Part shown: in pieces, positions 8,094-16,461 of the stretch | Position numbering within the stretch: position 1 is the first letter of the stretch | Layout of the letters: each line of letters starts with the position of its first letter | Source of the DNA: Spiribacter sp. 1M189 | GTDB taxonomy: Bacteria > Pseudomonadota > Gammaproteobacteria > Nitrococcales > Nitrococcaceae | Length of the DNA stretch: 64,000 nucleotides | NCBI RefSeq assembly: GCF_040838345.1 | Contig: NZ_JBAKFF010000001.1 | Coordinates: 868,001 to 932,000 of the forward strand | Direction of reading: 5' to 3' | The notes under the pieces: model-generated | Told to the model about the DNA's origin: nothing | What the model saw: only the letters and a program-made list of their open reading frames with translations | Database searches by the model: none | Translations under genes and position numbers: made by a program

Positions 8094-9245
8094 TTATTTT
8101 GGCCCGTGAAACCGGATGAAATCATCCAACGGTAGCGGGCGACCGAAGAGATAACCCTGGACCGCCTCACAGCCGGCCTCGCGCAATACCTCCAACGTAC
8201 ACGGGTCCTCGACGCCCTCGGCGAAGACCTCCATTTCGGCGGCATGCGCTTCGCGGACGCTCCTCTCCACCAGTGCGCGCTTGTCGCTGTCCGCGACCAG
8301 GTTCTCGACCCAGGAGACATCCAGCTTCAGACGCGAAAAGGGTTGATGATGGGTGGTGGGATGCGGCTCGCCAATCCGCCAGTCATCCATGGCAAAGCCA
8401 ATCCCGTAGGCCTGCAGTCGCGCACAGGCGTCGATATCTTCGTCGGTGAGCTCCATGGCCTCGGCTTCGGTGAGCTCGAAGGTGACGAGCCCTGGCACCA
8501 GTCGCCCATCCCTGGCGGCCTCCTCCACCGCATTGAGCAGCCAGTCGCTGCGCAAATCGGATGCGGTCAGGTTCATGGACAGACCGAAGCGCTCATCCAG
8601 GGACTGCAGTCGGGAAACATCCAGACAGACCCGCTCCAGCACCATGCGCGTCACTCCCCCGATCATCCCAAATTTCTGCGCCAACGGGACGAACGCCTCA
8701 GGGGCAATAATATGGCCATCATCGCTGCGCCAGCGCAGCAACGCCTCGGCCCCGATCAAATCGCCGCTCGCAGGTGAGAAAACCGGCTGGTAGACCAGGA
8801 AGAACAGACCGCGGTCGATGGCCTCGCGCATGGAACCGACGGTCACCGGAGGGCCGGTATCGTCGGCGTCGGCCATCAGGGCCAGAACATCCGTCTGGAA
8901 GCGGTCCAGCGCTTCGATCAGTCGCTCATCCGGCAGCACATTTCGCACCCGCCGGTCTTCCTGCCCCTGTTGAATCCGCAACCAGCCTTCGTCACAAAGC
9001 CAGTGCAGATGATAATGGATGCCTGCTTCGGAATAAGGCAACTCGTAGATGAGCTGCTTCATGGTCAGGCTCTTGCCGCGCTCGTGGCCGACCGCCACCT
9101 CGATACAGATATCCAGTGGGATGTTGGAGGTCGCCGCTGGCAGTGTGTCACCGATGTGATAGCGAATGGCCTGTGCCAGTAACGCGGCATCCAGCGCGCG
9201 GTGGGTATCCTGGCTGGCTTTTTCACCGGAATCGCGATTGTCCAT
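8094..9245 (-). CDS. Winged-helix/HTH protein fused to an EAL phosphodiesterase domain
   Basis: This is a 383-residue protein. Residues about 25-105 look like a winged helix of the MarR/ArsR kind (SLTMKQLIYELPYSEAGIHY, then a basic wing). Residues about 130-375 are an EAL domain with EALLRW, MNLTASD, FELTEAE, KLD, FAEGVED and VQGYLFGRPL. The loop after the catalytic Asp pair is abnormal: DDW is followed by RIGEPHP instead of FGTGYSS, so dimerisation or activity may be altered. The ATG at 9245 has an AGAGGGG box 5 bases upstream; a GTG at 9281 is the alternative. It leads the operon with the kinase and HD-GYP regulator. It may be a c-di-GMP-sensing or -degrading transcription factor, but DNA binding is inferred from fold resemblance only. 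Confidence 0.8.
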   Translation of the reverse strand: MDNRDSGEKASQDTHRALDAALLAQAIRYHIGDTLPAATSNIPLDICIEVAVGHERGKSLTMKQLIYELPYSEAGIHYHLHWLCDEGWLRIQQGQEDRRVRNVLPDERLIEALDRFQTDVLALMADADDTGPPVTVGSMREAIDRGLFFLVYQPVFSPASGDLIGAEALLRWRSDDGHIIAPEAFVPLAQKFGMIGGVTRMVLERVCLDVSRLQSLDERFGLSMNLTASDLRSDWLLNAVEEAARDGRLVPGLVTFELTEAEAMELTDEDIDACARLQAYGIGFAMDDWRIGEPHPTTHHQPFSRLKLDVSWVENLVADSDKRALVERSVREAHAAEMEVFAEGVEDPCTLEVLREAGCEAVQGYLFGRPLPLDDFIRFHGPK

Positions 9246-9487
9246 TCGCCCCTCTGCGGTATGTTCTCGTCTTGCTGCCACTCGTTCGCCTTGGATTTCT
9301 CAGTCGTTTATTGGATATTCAGACCTGAAATCCCTGTTCATCGTTCAGTCTGCCCTTGACTCTCCAGGAGCAATGCCTACTCAAGGCGGCTCGGCAATCG
9401 GGATGCCGGTGCCCGTTGGCAACACCTTTCCGCCGTCGGAATATCAGCGCAATAACCCCTCCGCGGTCATCGACCCACCTGTGACGC

Positions 9488-10786
9488 TCATGCCGCTTCT
9501 ACCCGGTTCCGGCCATTCGACTTGGCCTGGTAAAGGGCGTCATCCACCCGACGGAACCAGGCGCGCAGGCCCTCGCCCATCCGGTACTGACTCACACCCA
9601 GTGAGATACGCACCGGATCCAGATCGCGGCCGATGGGTGTCCGCTCGACCTGCCGGCGCAGCGATTCGGCCACCGAGACCGCACCACGACGATCGGTGTC
9701 CGGGAGGATCAGCGCGAATTCCTCGCCCCCCCAGCGCACCAGATAATCTGATGCGCGCAGCCGAGATCGAACACTCTTCACGACCGATTTCAGCACCTTG
9801 TCGCCGACATGATGACCGAATTCGTCGTTGATCGCCTTGAAATGATCCAGATCGAAGAGGATCAGGGCCAGGGGGTGCGGACCGGTGTCAGCCCGGCGGA
9901 TTTCACGTGCAAGGATGTCATCGGCGAACCGTCGGTTGTGCGCACCGGTCAATGGATCGTGGTTAGCGGCCTGCCAGAGTTCGCGCTCGAAAACCCTCTG
10001 CTCGGTGCGATCTCGCAGGATAATGACGGCACCCATCGACTCGCCGTGGCCGATCGACATGGCCTTGGCCGAGACCTCCAGGTGAATCGTGCTGCCGTCC
10101 GAGTGCCTGACAGTGACCCGTTGATCCGCAAGCGGTACGCCCGTGCGCATGACCCCGCGGATTCGCTCCAGGAGATCAACCTCTTCGACGATCATAACGG
10201 CGTCGAGGGGACGCTCGATGCGGGCACGCCGCAATGGATCGAGCCATTGCTCCCAGGTCTTCTCGCAAAGCAGTCGCCCCCGATCGATCTCCAGCATACG
10301 TTCTGCTGCCGGGTTCATGAGCGTGACTCGGCCCGCGGGGTCAATCCCGACGATGCCCTCGCTGATGCTCTCGAGGATACGTCGATTCGCATGCTCGAGC
10401 TCTATCTCATGGGTAATCTCGCGCTGGACCGAGACATAGAAATCCTGGCCGGTCTCGGCATCCTCAAGGCGGGAGATGCTCCAACGCACGATATAGGGCT
10501 CACCGTTTTTGCGGTAATTGACCGTTGAGCCCTCGAAGGCCTCGCCCGCCAGTAACTGCTGGCGCAGGCGCTGCAAAACCGTTCGGTCGGTCGCCGGCCC
10601 CTGCAGAATACGCGGCGTTTCACCAATCAGCTCTTCAAGCGAATAGCCTGTCTTCCGACAGAAGGCGCGATTGGCGTAGACGATTCGGGGGCCGGGGGCG
10701 GCCAGTTGTGTCTCAGTCACGAGCACGGAGTCGTATACCTGCTCAACCAGTCTGGCGAGCACGGATTGGTCGGATAGTGATTCCAT
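9488..10786 (-). CDS. PAS-PAS-GGDEF diguanylate cyclase
   Basis: This is a 432-residue soluble sensor enzyme that makes c-di-GMP from two GTP. The first PAS domain (about 8-115) has flavin/LOV-like wording (NRAFCRKTGYS, GETPRILQG) but lacks the GRNCRFLQG Cys motif. It is therefore probably an ordinary PAS rather than a photosensor. A PAC-like segment (YRKNGEPYIVRW) follows. A second PAS spans about 128-245. The GGDEF domain (about 265-430) carries an active GGEEF signature and an RxxD inhibitory site (RASD) at the standard spacing, so feedback inhibition by c-di-GMP is expected. It is transcribed on its own, divergently from the GGDEF-EAL gene at 10930 across 143 bp. Confidence 0.9.
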   Translation of the reverse strand: MESLSDQSVLARLVEQVYDSVLVTETQLAAPGPRIVYANRAFCRKTGYSLEELIGETPRILQGPATDRTVLQRLRQQLLAGEAFEGSTVNYRKNGEPYIVRWSISRLEDAETGQDFYVSVQREITHEIELEHANRRILESISEGIVGIDPAGRVTLMNPAAERMLEIDRGRLLCEKTWEQWLDPLRRARIERPLDAVMIVEEVDLLERIRGVMRTGVPLADQRVTVRHSDGSTIHLEVSAKAMSIGHGESMGAVIILRDRTEQRVFERELWQAANHDPLTGAHNRRFADDILAREIRRADTGPHPLALILFDLDHFKAINDEFGHHVGDKVLKSVVKSVRSRLRASDYLVRWGGEEFALILPDTDRRGAVSVAESLRRQVERTPIGRDLDPVRISLGVSQYRMGEGLRAWFRRVDDALYQAKSNGRNRVEAA

Positions 10787-10929
10787 GATGATGACATTAA
10801 GAACAATCTAGTAGATAGGCTAACGCTAAACACCGAGCGGGCCCACACTGTCATCACTCGATAAAGCCCATTAATTCCATGGATGAATCTTAAGATGTTT
10901 GCTCTGCCGGTACATGCTACTTTGGCGGA

Positions 10930-12771
10930 ATGAAGCGAAGCATCCGATTGCTCGGCCTGGCCGTTGTGATTCTTGGCCTCGGTTTCGGCGTCACCGCGAA
11001 CTTCTACCAAGATCATCTGGAGACCGTGGATGACGAGCGCGAGCGCGCCAGAAACGCACTCCAGCAGGCCGGCGACCTGATCGCTGAAAGGACGGCCGAA
11101 GCCGTTGTCACCCGAGACCTTGCGGCGATTCATCGGGAGCTGGAATTTCTCGCGACGGTGCCGATCATTCAAACCGTGCAAATCTACGATTTCGCCGGCA
11201 ACCCGCTACTCGAGGTTCAGAAAACGGGTCGGGAATTGTCTTTTTCAGAGGCTTCCGACAGTCAACTCCAATCGCCGCAGTCCGGTTTTCATGCCCAGTT
11301 TCCCGGCCTCACGCATGTCACGCCCATCCACCTGGATCGGGCCACCATTGGCTGGGTCGAGGCCGCCGCCAATCGTGAGCTCACCGAGTCGCGGGTCTCG
11401 TCGAGTTTCTGGCGTTTCCTGCTCGAATCCTTCCTCGTGTGGTGCCTGCTGGGATTGCTGGTGGTCATCATCTTTCTCCAGGCCCGCTTCCAGCATCGCC
11501 TGGAGCGGCGGCTGCGCATTGATGAGGTCACCGGTGAGCTGTCCCGTCACGGATTCAAGCAGCGTTGCGGCAACGGCCAGCGCCAGGAGAGCGGTGTACT
11601 GTTCCTGCTCGACCTTAAGAATCTCAAGTCGATCAACGACGGCCATGGCATCACCACCGGCGACCGTGTTCTGTGGAAGGTCGCGGCAGCGCTCCGGGCT
11701 TATGTGGGCCCACATGCCGATATCGCTCGCCTCAGTGCAGATGATTTCGCCATCGTTGCCCCCTGCAGCGACTGGACATCCGCCGAGCAGCTCGCCGGCG
11801 AGCTGATTGACGCAGTCAGGTCCGCTGACCTGAGTGATATCAGGGACATCGGCCGAATCCGAGCGCATGCCGGCATTAGCCTCATCGGGCCAGAGGATGA
11901 TCTTTCGCAGCGGCTCTCAGAGGCGGACATGGCGCTGTGTCAGGCCAAGCAAACCAGCCCATCCGGATTTATGCGGGCCGACGACGCCTTCCTCGATGCC
12001 TCTCGGGAACGGGGTGAGACGGTAACCGAGCGCGATATCCGACGGGGACTGAAACAGGGCGAGTTTGCCTACTTCATCCAGCCGCTGATGGATACCTACG
12101 TTAATGAGATTGTTGGCTACGAGGCGCTGATCCGGTGGCGCGTCGACGGCGAGACCCTCTCGCCGGCCGTTTTTCTTGATCGCTTCAAGGAGGCGATCAA
12201 GGACCCGGAGTTATATCAGTGCGTTGTCGCGATGCGCCGTGAGCTCTCGCAGCGCGCCGCTCGTAATGGCGTCGGTCTGCTCGCCTACAACATACGTCTT
12301 GAGGACCTGCCAAGGCTGGCCACGAGCGAGCGGTTCCTGAATGATTTCGGTGCCGACGCCGGCAATGGCCTTCAGATCATGATCGAGGTCTCCGAGAGCG
12401 GCCTCCCCCGGTCATTGGGTGACGACCTCTCCGATCTTAAGTCCGCCTGGACGCGGATTCATGATGAGCGAAGCGTCCTGGCACTCGATGACTTCGGCGC
12501 CCTGGAGAGCAATCTCTACCGGCTGCGGGAGCTCGATATCGATTACGTCAAGATCGACAAGGCGCTGATCTCGACCGTCGAAGCCGACCCCAAGGCACAG
12601 GCCATCGTGCGCTCGATCGCCACGCTCTGCAGGGATCTGCATATTGCGGTCATTGCGGAAGGCATCGAGCGCGAAGCCCAGGCACGCATTATCCGCACGC
12701 TGGGCATCACCTTACAGCAAGGGTTCTACCATGGCCGGCCCCAGCCTGCGGACCATTACCTCAACCCATAA
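10930..12771 (+). CDS. Membrane GGDEF-EAL protein with degenerate GGDEF
   Basis: This is a 613-residue inner-membrane protein. Membrane segments at about 7-24 and 162-182 flank a periplasmic sensor of about 135 residues, resembling LapD/MorA-type architecture. The GGDEF domain (about 195-340) is degenerate: the signature reads SADDF, so cyclase activity is unlikely. The EAL domain (about 355-605) keeps EALIRW, an Asn in YNIRLED, the Glu of EVSESG, DDFG, KIDKAL, IAEGIE and QQGFYHGRP, so phosphodiesterase activity is plausible. An alternative is a LapD-like c-di-GMP receptor role; testing of catalysis would separate these. Its stop overlaps the convergent PAS-GGDEF gene by 11 bases. Confidence 0.88.
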   Translation: MKRSIRLLGLAVVILGLGFGVTANFYQDHLETVDDERERARNALQQAGDLIAERTAEAVVTRDLAAIHRELEFLATVPIIQTVQIYDFAGNPLLEVQKTGRELSFSEASDSQLQSPQSGFHAQFPGLTHVTPIHLDRATIGWVEAAANRELTESRVSSSFWRFLLESFLVWCLLGLLVVIIFLQARFQHRLERRLRIDEVTGELSRHGFKQRCGNGQRQESGVLFLLDLKNLKSINDGHGITTGDRVLWKVAAALRAYVGPHADIARLSADDFAIVAPCSDWTSAEQLAGELIDAVRSADLSDIRDIGRIRAHAGISLIGPEDDLSQRLSEADMALCQAKQTSPSGFMRADDAFLDASRERGETVTERDIRRGLKQGEFAYFIQPLMDTYVNEIVGYEALIRWRVDGETLSPAVFLDRFKEAIKDPELYQCVVAMRRELSQRAARNGVGLLAYNIRLEDLPRLATSERFLNDFGADAGNGLQIMIEVSESGLPRSLGDDLSDLKSAWTRIHDERSVLALDDFGALESNLYRLRELDIDYVKIDKALISTVEADPKAQAIVRSIATLCRDLHIAVIAEGIEREAQARIIRTLGITLQQGFYHGRPQPADHYLNP

Positions 12772-13831
12772 ATCGGGCCCATCTGCCCCCGCCCTGCTCC
12801 TTCGCCCGATAAGCCGCCTGGTCCGCGCGCCGCAGTAGCAGATCGCCATCCACCGGGGCATGGGGGTCAAAAGCGGCCATGCCGAGGCTCGCTGAAACCT
12901 GCACGATGACCGGCGGGGAATCCAGCCTGATCGGCTCTTCGACGACGGCAAGGATATCCTCGATGGCATCGTCGGATCGGTTACCGCCCAGCACCAGCAC
13001 AAACTCATCACCCCCGAGCCGGGCTGCCGTCTCACTGCGATGGAGATGCGCCTGGAGCCGCTCCGCGACTTGAATGAGCACCTTGTCACCGGCTTCATGT
13101 CCATGCTGGTCATTGATCGGCTTAAATCCGTCGAGATCCAGCATGCACACGCGAAACGAGGCGTGCCGCTCTTCGGCCCGGGCCATGGCCTTCTCGAGCT
13201 GATCCGCCAGCAGGCGGCGGTTCGCCAGGCCCGTCAGCGGATCGTAGCTTGCGATCCAGCGAAGCTCCGCCTCGTAGCGCAGGCGGGCCCGGATATCCCG
13301 AAAAACGGCCACATGATGCTGCGTTTCCTGGGAACCGTCCCGGACCGTGGAGATGGAGGCTTCCGCAGGCAGCGACTTCCCCTCGCGACTGCGATAACGC
13401 ACCTCACCGTTCCACTCACCGCTTCCGTGATCCAGCGCCTGGACCATCTCGGGTAGCAGCGTCTGGCTTTCCGTCGGGAAGAAAATCAGGCTGACGTGAC
13501 GATGCTGGATTTCATCAAGGGTATAGCCAAGCAGTTCGGTGAACGCCCGATTGACATCCAGTACACGATGGTTGGCATCGGTAATGATGATGCCTTCGCG
13601 ACACGCATCAAAGACACTCGCGGCGAGCTTGAGCCGGGTTTCCGACTCTTTTTCCTGATGCCTTGCCCACCAGATTGCCGCTGAGACAACGAATATGACA
13701 AGCAGTACGCCGAACAGCCCGATAGCCAGCTCGTGACGCACCACAAATTCCATCAGGCTCGAGCGGGGCCAACGCCGCGTAGACTGTCCATAGTCCCTGC
13801 ACCGTAGTCCTTTAGAACCATATGCATCCAT
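12761..13831 (-). CDS. Membrane-anchored PAS-GGDEF diguanylate cyclase
   Basis: This protein of up to 356 residues has one membrane segment (about residues 35-55, LAIGLFGVLLVIFVV), a PAS domain (about 65-185, with NRAFTELLGYT and VFRDIRARLR) and a GGDEF domain (about 190-350). The GGDEF domain has the intact signature ARLGGDEF, so c-di-GMP synthesis is expected. The RxxD inhibitory site is not kept (RSET at that position), so product inhibition is probably absent, unlike the cyclases at 9488 and 60890. The start is uncertain. The ATG at 13831 gives a basic, low-complexity N-terminus; the ATG at 13753 (MEFVVRHELA) begins just before the membrane segment and may be real. Neither has a strong ribosome binding site. 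Confidence 0.87.
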   Translation of the reverse strand: MDAYGSKGLRCRDYGQSTRRWPRSSLMEFVVRHELAIGLFGVLLVIFVVSAAIWWARHQEKESETRLKLAASVFDACREGIIITDANHRVLDVNRAFTELLGYTLDEIQHRHVSLIFFPTESQTLLPEMVQALDHGSGEWNGEVRYRSREGKSLPAEASISTVRDGSQETQHHVAVFRDIRARLRYEAELRWIASYDPLTGLANRRLLADQLEKAMARAEERHASFRVCMLDLDGFKPINDQHGHEAGDKVLIQVAERLQAHLHRSETAARLGGDEFVLVLGGNRSDDAIEDILAVVEEPIRLDSPPVIVQVSASLGMAAFDPHAPVDGDLLLRRADQAAYRAKEQGGGRWARFMG

Positions 13832-13902
13832 GAATTTCGCAAACGAAGTTCAGGGATAACTTTTATCGGATACTGGTTATTGCACCCATCCCAAGATGAC
13901 AT

Positions 13903-13928
13903 GGGATCGCCCCTCGCGGGGCGATCCC
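13903..13928. repeat. Perfect 11-bp inverted repeat with TCGC loop downstream of the amidase gene
   Basis: GGGATCGCCCC, loop TCGC, then the exact complement. It lies about 50 bases beyond the amidase stop. There is no T-run on either strand, so it is not a standard intrinsic terminator. The core CCCCTCGCGGGG followed closely by CCCTCCGGGCG recurs at about 15954-15980, and the TCGC-loop core also recurs at 15902-15917 and 16081-16096. It therefore looks like a member of a small hairpin repeat family that may protect or end transcripts. Confidence 0.6.
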
Positions 13929-13974
13929 TCCGGGCGCATTAAAGACTAAGCGGCTTGCGTAGGTGAAGCGCTCG

Positions 13975-15486
13975 CTAGCCCATTTTCACCTGATAGGCAT
14001 GTGCTGCCTTGAGCACAACCGACTCACACCAGTGTCGGCCAACCAGCTGCATACCAACCGGCAGCCCCGCAGAGAAGCCGACCGGTATACTGATTGCTGG
14101 ATGACCCGAAATATCGAAGGCAGCGGTGTTCTGCAGATTGCCCAGGGCTCCCGCAAGAATACTCGGTAGGCTATTGTCGGCGGGACGCTTGAAGGCCTTC
14201 ATGGCGGTGGTAGGCAGCACCAGCAAGTCACACTGCTCGAGCGCCGCATTGTAATGTGCCGTGAGACGGCGACCGAGGTTCTGGGCCTTGCCATAGTAAT
14301 GCCGATTGTATTTTTCCGACATGTAATGACCGGCCAGCACGGTCATCTTCACAGTGTCGCTGAAGTCGTGACCGCGCGCACGACGGGCACGACCGTAAAA
14401 ATCCATCAGGTCCGTGCTGTAGTGACCCTTGGAGTTAGTGCCGTAGGCATCACCACGGATCATCAGTTCAGTCGCCCCTTCAAATGCGATCGCGGACCAC
14501 AGCGCCATGGCATCACGATGCATCGGCACTGAGACCTCCAACGTGCTGGCGCCGGCCCGTTCAAGCACGGCAATCCCCTCGCGGACGGCATCGTCTACAT
14601 CCGGCTCGCTGACGCCCGGAATGCCAAAACCTTCGGTCAGTACGCCAATCCGAAGCCCGCTCAGGTCCTCAGCGAGTGAGCCAACATAGTCACCGACCTG
14701 GACGTCATACTGTCGAGGATCCAGCCCGTCGGGTCCAGCAAGCACCTCGAGCATCCGCGCACAGTCCTCGGCGGTCCGCGCCATGGGCCCCACATGATCG
14801 ATGGTCTTCTCAATGGGGAAGATGCCCGTATAGGGCACCAGCCCATGCGTGGGTTTGAGTCCGTAACACCCGCTCCAGGAGGCCGGAAGACGGATCGAGC
14901 CGCCTTGATCACCACCGAGGGCCATATCCACCTCACCGTTGGTCACAACAACCCCACTACCGTTGGAAGAGGAGCCAGCGAGGCGCTCAGGATCATGTGG
15001 GTTGACCGGCTGCGGCTCGGGATAACCCGTGCATCCCCCGCCGTCGAAGCAGAACGCTGGGACTGCCGTCTTGCCGACGATATGCGCGCCGGCATCGAGC
15101 AGCCGAGTCACAACCGTCGCATCTTCCTGGGGAACAAACCCCTCCATCACCGCTGAACCATTCAGCATGGGTACGCCGGCGAGCGAGATATTGTCCTTGA
15201 GCGCCACCGTCCGACCTACCAGCGGCCCCTCTTCGGCACCGGGGACCGAGCACTTCCAACTCCAGCCATTCAGCGGGTTGTCATCCCCGGTGGGTCGGTA
15301 GCCGATCTCCAAGCGCGGATACTTGACCGGCAGACGCTCGTCCGCTAACTCGTCAATCCGGTCATAGATCGCCATCGCCTCAGAGATCGCTGACTCGAAA
15401 GCGCCCAGCTCCTCTGGAGTTAGATCAAAGCCGTACTCGTCGGATACGGACTCAAGCATCTTCAGACCAGGTCTCTTTACTGTCAT
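13975..15486 (-). CDS. Amidase signature family enzyme (RhAmidase-like)
   Basis: This is a 503-residue amidohydrolase that would release ammonia from a carboxamide. The Ser-cisSer-Lys triad is visible: Lys97 in VALKDN, the cis-Ser in GSSSNGSG (171-178) and the nucleophile Ser197 in GGDQGGSIR. The long N-terminal helical region and phrases such as GLVPYTGIFPIEKTIDHVGP resemble the enantioselective amidases found beside nitrile hydratases in Rhodococcus. No nitrile hydratase or transporter gene is adjacent here. It stands alone, flanked by a hairpin repeat downstream and IS3-like debris upstream, so recent local rearrangement is possible. The natural substrate is unknown. Confidence 0.88.
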   Translation of the reverse strand: MTVKRPGLKMLESVSDEYGFDLTPEELGAFESAISEAMAIYDRIDELADERLPVKYPRLEIGYRPTGDDNPLNGWSWKCSVPGAEEGPLVGRTVALKDNISLAGVPMLNGSAVMEGFVPQEDATVVTRLLDAGAHIVGKTAVPAFCFDGGGCTGYPEPQPVNPHDPERLAGSSSNGSGVVVTNGEVDMALGGDQGGSIRLPASWSGCYGLKPTHGLVPYTGIFPIEKTIDHVGPMARTAEDCARMLEVLAGPDGLDPRQYDVQVGDYVGSLAEDLSGLRIGVLTEGFGIPGVSEPDVDDAVREGIAVLERAGASTLEVSVPMHRDAMALWSAIAFEGATELMIRGDAYGTNSKGHYSTDLMDFYGRARRARGHDFSDTVKMTVLAGHYMSEKYNRHYYGKAQNLGRRLTAHYNAALEQCDLLVLPTTAMKAFKRPADNSLPSILAGALGNLQNTAAFDISGHPAISIPVGFSAGLPVGMQLVGRHWCESVVLKAAHAYQVKMG

Positions 15487-15522
15487 TGCAGTCCCCCCCA
15501 GGGGCAGTATTGATTAGAGTAA

Positions 15523-15678
15523 TGAACCGCCCCGGGTATCGCGGAGGCTCACTGGTTTAAGTCATGCCGCCTCAGGGACAAGTGCTTCGGTGCGGCGCTA
15601 TTAGTTTGCCTCAGCCTCTGCCGGTGGGGTATACCCGAACCATTCCATCAGCCGATGCTCAATACCCCAGCCGACTTA
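15523..15678 (-). mobile_element. Remnant of an IS3-family insertion sequence (right end)
   Basis: On the minus strand an open segment ends at a TAA (15601-15603). It encodes EHRLMEWFGYTPPAEAEAN, like the last residues of IS3-family OrfB transposases. An in-frame stop lies just upstream (about 15676-15678), so only about 24 codons remain. Beyond the stop, about 80 bases lead to a sequence whose plus-strand reading begins TGAACCGCCCCGGGTATC at 15523. This resembles the terminal inverted repeat of several IS3-family elements. The other end and the rest of the transposase are absent. The assignment rests on remembered family features. Confidence 0.55.
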
Positions 15679-15759
15679 AAAGGTATAACAGCGAATAGAA
15701 CGGCTGCGCTCGATGTATCAGCGGACGGAGAGGATATCGACGAAAAGAAAGCACCCAGA

Positions 15760-15893
15760 TTAAGTTTCCTCCACTTCTTCCTCGACCACGAACTCATCAG
15801 CGAAGCCACACTCCTTCATGATCGCGCTCTGCTGGAGTGCCTCGTATTCACCTTTGAGCTGCGAGAGCTCCTGCTCCTTGTCATCCCCACCTA
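15760..15893 (-). pseudogene. Orphan C-terminal gene fragment (acidic, unrecognised)
   Basis: On the minus strand a coding-like segment of about 43 codons ends at TAA (15760-15762). It reads as a Gln/Glu-rich helix (ELSQLKGEYEALQQSA), then MKECGFADEFVVEEEVEET. It has no plausible start because the frame runs back into the hairpin and tRNA-derived repeat at 15896. The even, acidic composition differs from the antisense noise around it, so it is probably the tail of a gene destroyed by rearrangement. I do not recognise the family. Confidence 0.4.
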
Positions 15894-15895
15894 TG

Positions 15896-15947
15896 AAAAA
15901 AAGCCTCTCGCGGGGCTATTTTTGTATCTGGCGGAGAGGGTGGGATT
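15896..15947 (-). repeat. Direct-repeat copy of the tRNA-Ser 3' end plus terminator
   Basis: These 52 bases match 16075-16126 with only two mismatches. The shared part is the last 19 bases of tRNA-Ser(GCU) including CCA, an 11-base spacer and the terminator hairpin with its T-run. The copy stops sharply inside the tRNA T-arm. A truncated tRNA 3' end as a direct repeat next to the intact gene is what an old integration or excision leaves, but a failed tRNA duplication would look the same. Confidence 0.7.
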
Positions 15948-15950
15948 AAC

Positions 15951-16074
15951 TCGCCCCTCGCGGGGCTCGCCCTCCGGGCGCCTCGCCGACGCTCGGCGTC
16001 CCAACGGCCTGTGGCCGTTGGTCGAACCCATCATCTGTTCCTTCGTGGGTTCGAACCCCAGTTCTGTCAGATAC
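15951..16074. repeat. Palindrome cluster and inverted tRNA 3'-end copy between the two direct repeats
   Basis: This run holds successive palindromes: CCCCTCGCGGGG (about 15954-15965), GCCCTCCGGGC, CGCCGACGCTCGGCG and CCAACGGCCTGTGGCCGTTGG. The stretch 16040-16074 then reads, on the plus strand, like the tRNA-Ser 3' half in the opposite direction (T-arm GGGTTCGAACCC, then an altered acceptor and AGATAC before the shared hairpin). No gene is credible here. Frames open through it because of the palindromes. Confidence 0.6.
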
Positions 16075-16096
16075 AAAAAAAGCCCCTCGCGGGGCT
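16075..16096 (-). terminator. Intrinsic terminator of tRNA-Ser(GCU)
   Basis: On the minus strand, 11 bases after the tRNA CCA end, AGCCCC-GCGA-GGGGCT forms a 6-bp G+C-rich stem followed by seven T residues. This is a standard rho-independent terminator. Because the plus-strand side lacks an equal T-run, it should act mainly on the minus strand. Confidence 0.8.
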
Positions 16097-16104
16097 ATTT
16101 TCGT

Positions 16105-16199
<95 letters not shown>

Positions 16200-16257
16200 G
16201 ATGTCAATGCGGAGGATACGGGATCAGCACCTCATTCGTAAACCGGCCGCAATGGAC

Positions 16258-16461
16258 TCAGGCTTCCTTCGGGGTTTCATCGTCATCCGCCGGGCCGTTC
16301 TCCCCGCGGATGCGCTCGTAGATTTCTTCCCGGTGAACGGTGACGTCCTTCGGCGCCTTGACACCGATCCGCACCTGATTGCCCTTAACGCCAAGGACAG
16401 TCACTGCGACGTCGTCACCTATCATCAGGGTTTCGCCGACCCTGCGCGTCAGAATGAGCAT
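16258..16461 (-). CDS. csrA: Carbon storage regulator CsrA (RsmA)
   Basis: This 67-residue RNA-binding dimer recognises GGA motifs in mRNA leaders and controls translation of genes for central carbon use, motility and biofilm. It has the canonical start [17 protein letters not shown], the core [24 protein letters not shown] and an acidic tail slightly longer than in E. coli. GAGGAGA lies upstream of the ATG. It follows alaS and lysC and precedes tRNA-Ser, the common gammaproteobacterial order. The many c-di-GMP genes and the pilus loci nearby are typical of regulons controlled by CsrA elsewhere. Confidence 0.97.
   Translation of the reverse strand: MLILTRRVGETLMIGDDVAVTVLGVKGNQVRIGVKAPKDVTVHREEIYERIRGENGPADDDETPKEA

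Noticed and set aside
8090-8320. N-terminal extension of the histidine kinase
   Set aside because: It runs antisense-like through the upstream EAL gene with Arg/Trp-rich residues; the ATG at 8089 gives a clean PAS start.
9488-10786. LOV photosensor in the first PAS domain
   Set aside because: The wording is LOV-like, but the reactive Cys of the GRNCRFLQ motif is not present (GETPRILQG).
13975-15486. Nitrile degradation cluster
   Set aside because: The amidase resembles enzymes of such clusters but no nitrile hydratase, aldoxime dehydratase or activator gene is beside it.
15891-16076. A minus-strand 61-codon frame (begins MYLTELGFEPTKEQ)
   Set aside because: It translates the inverted tRNA 3' copy and hairpins, a familiar annotation artefact beside tRNA genes.
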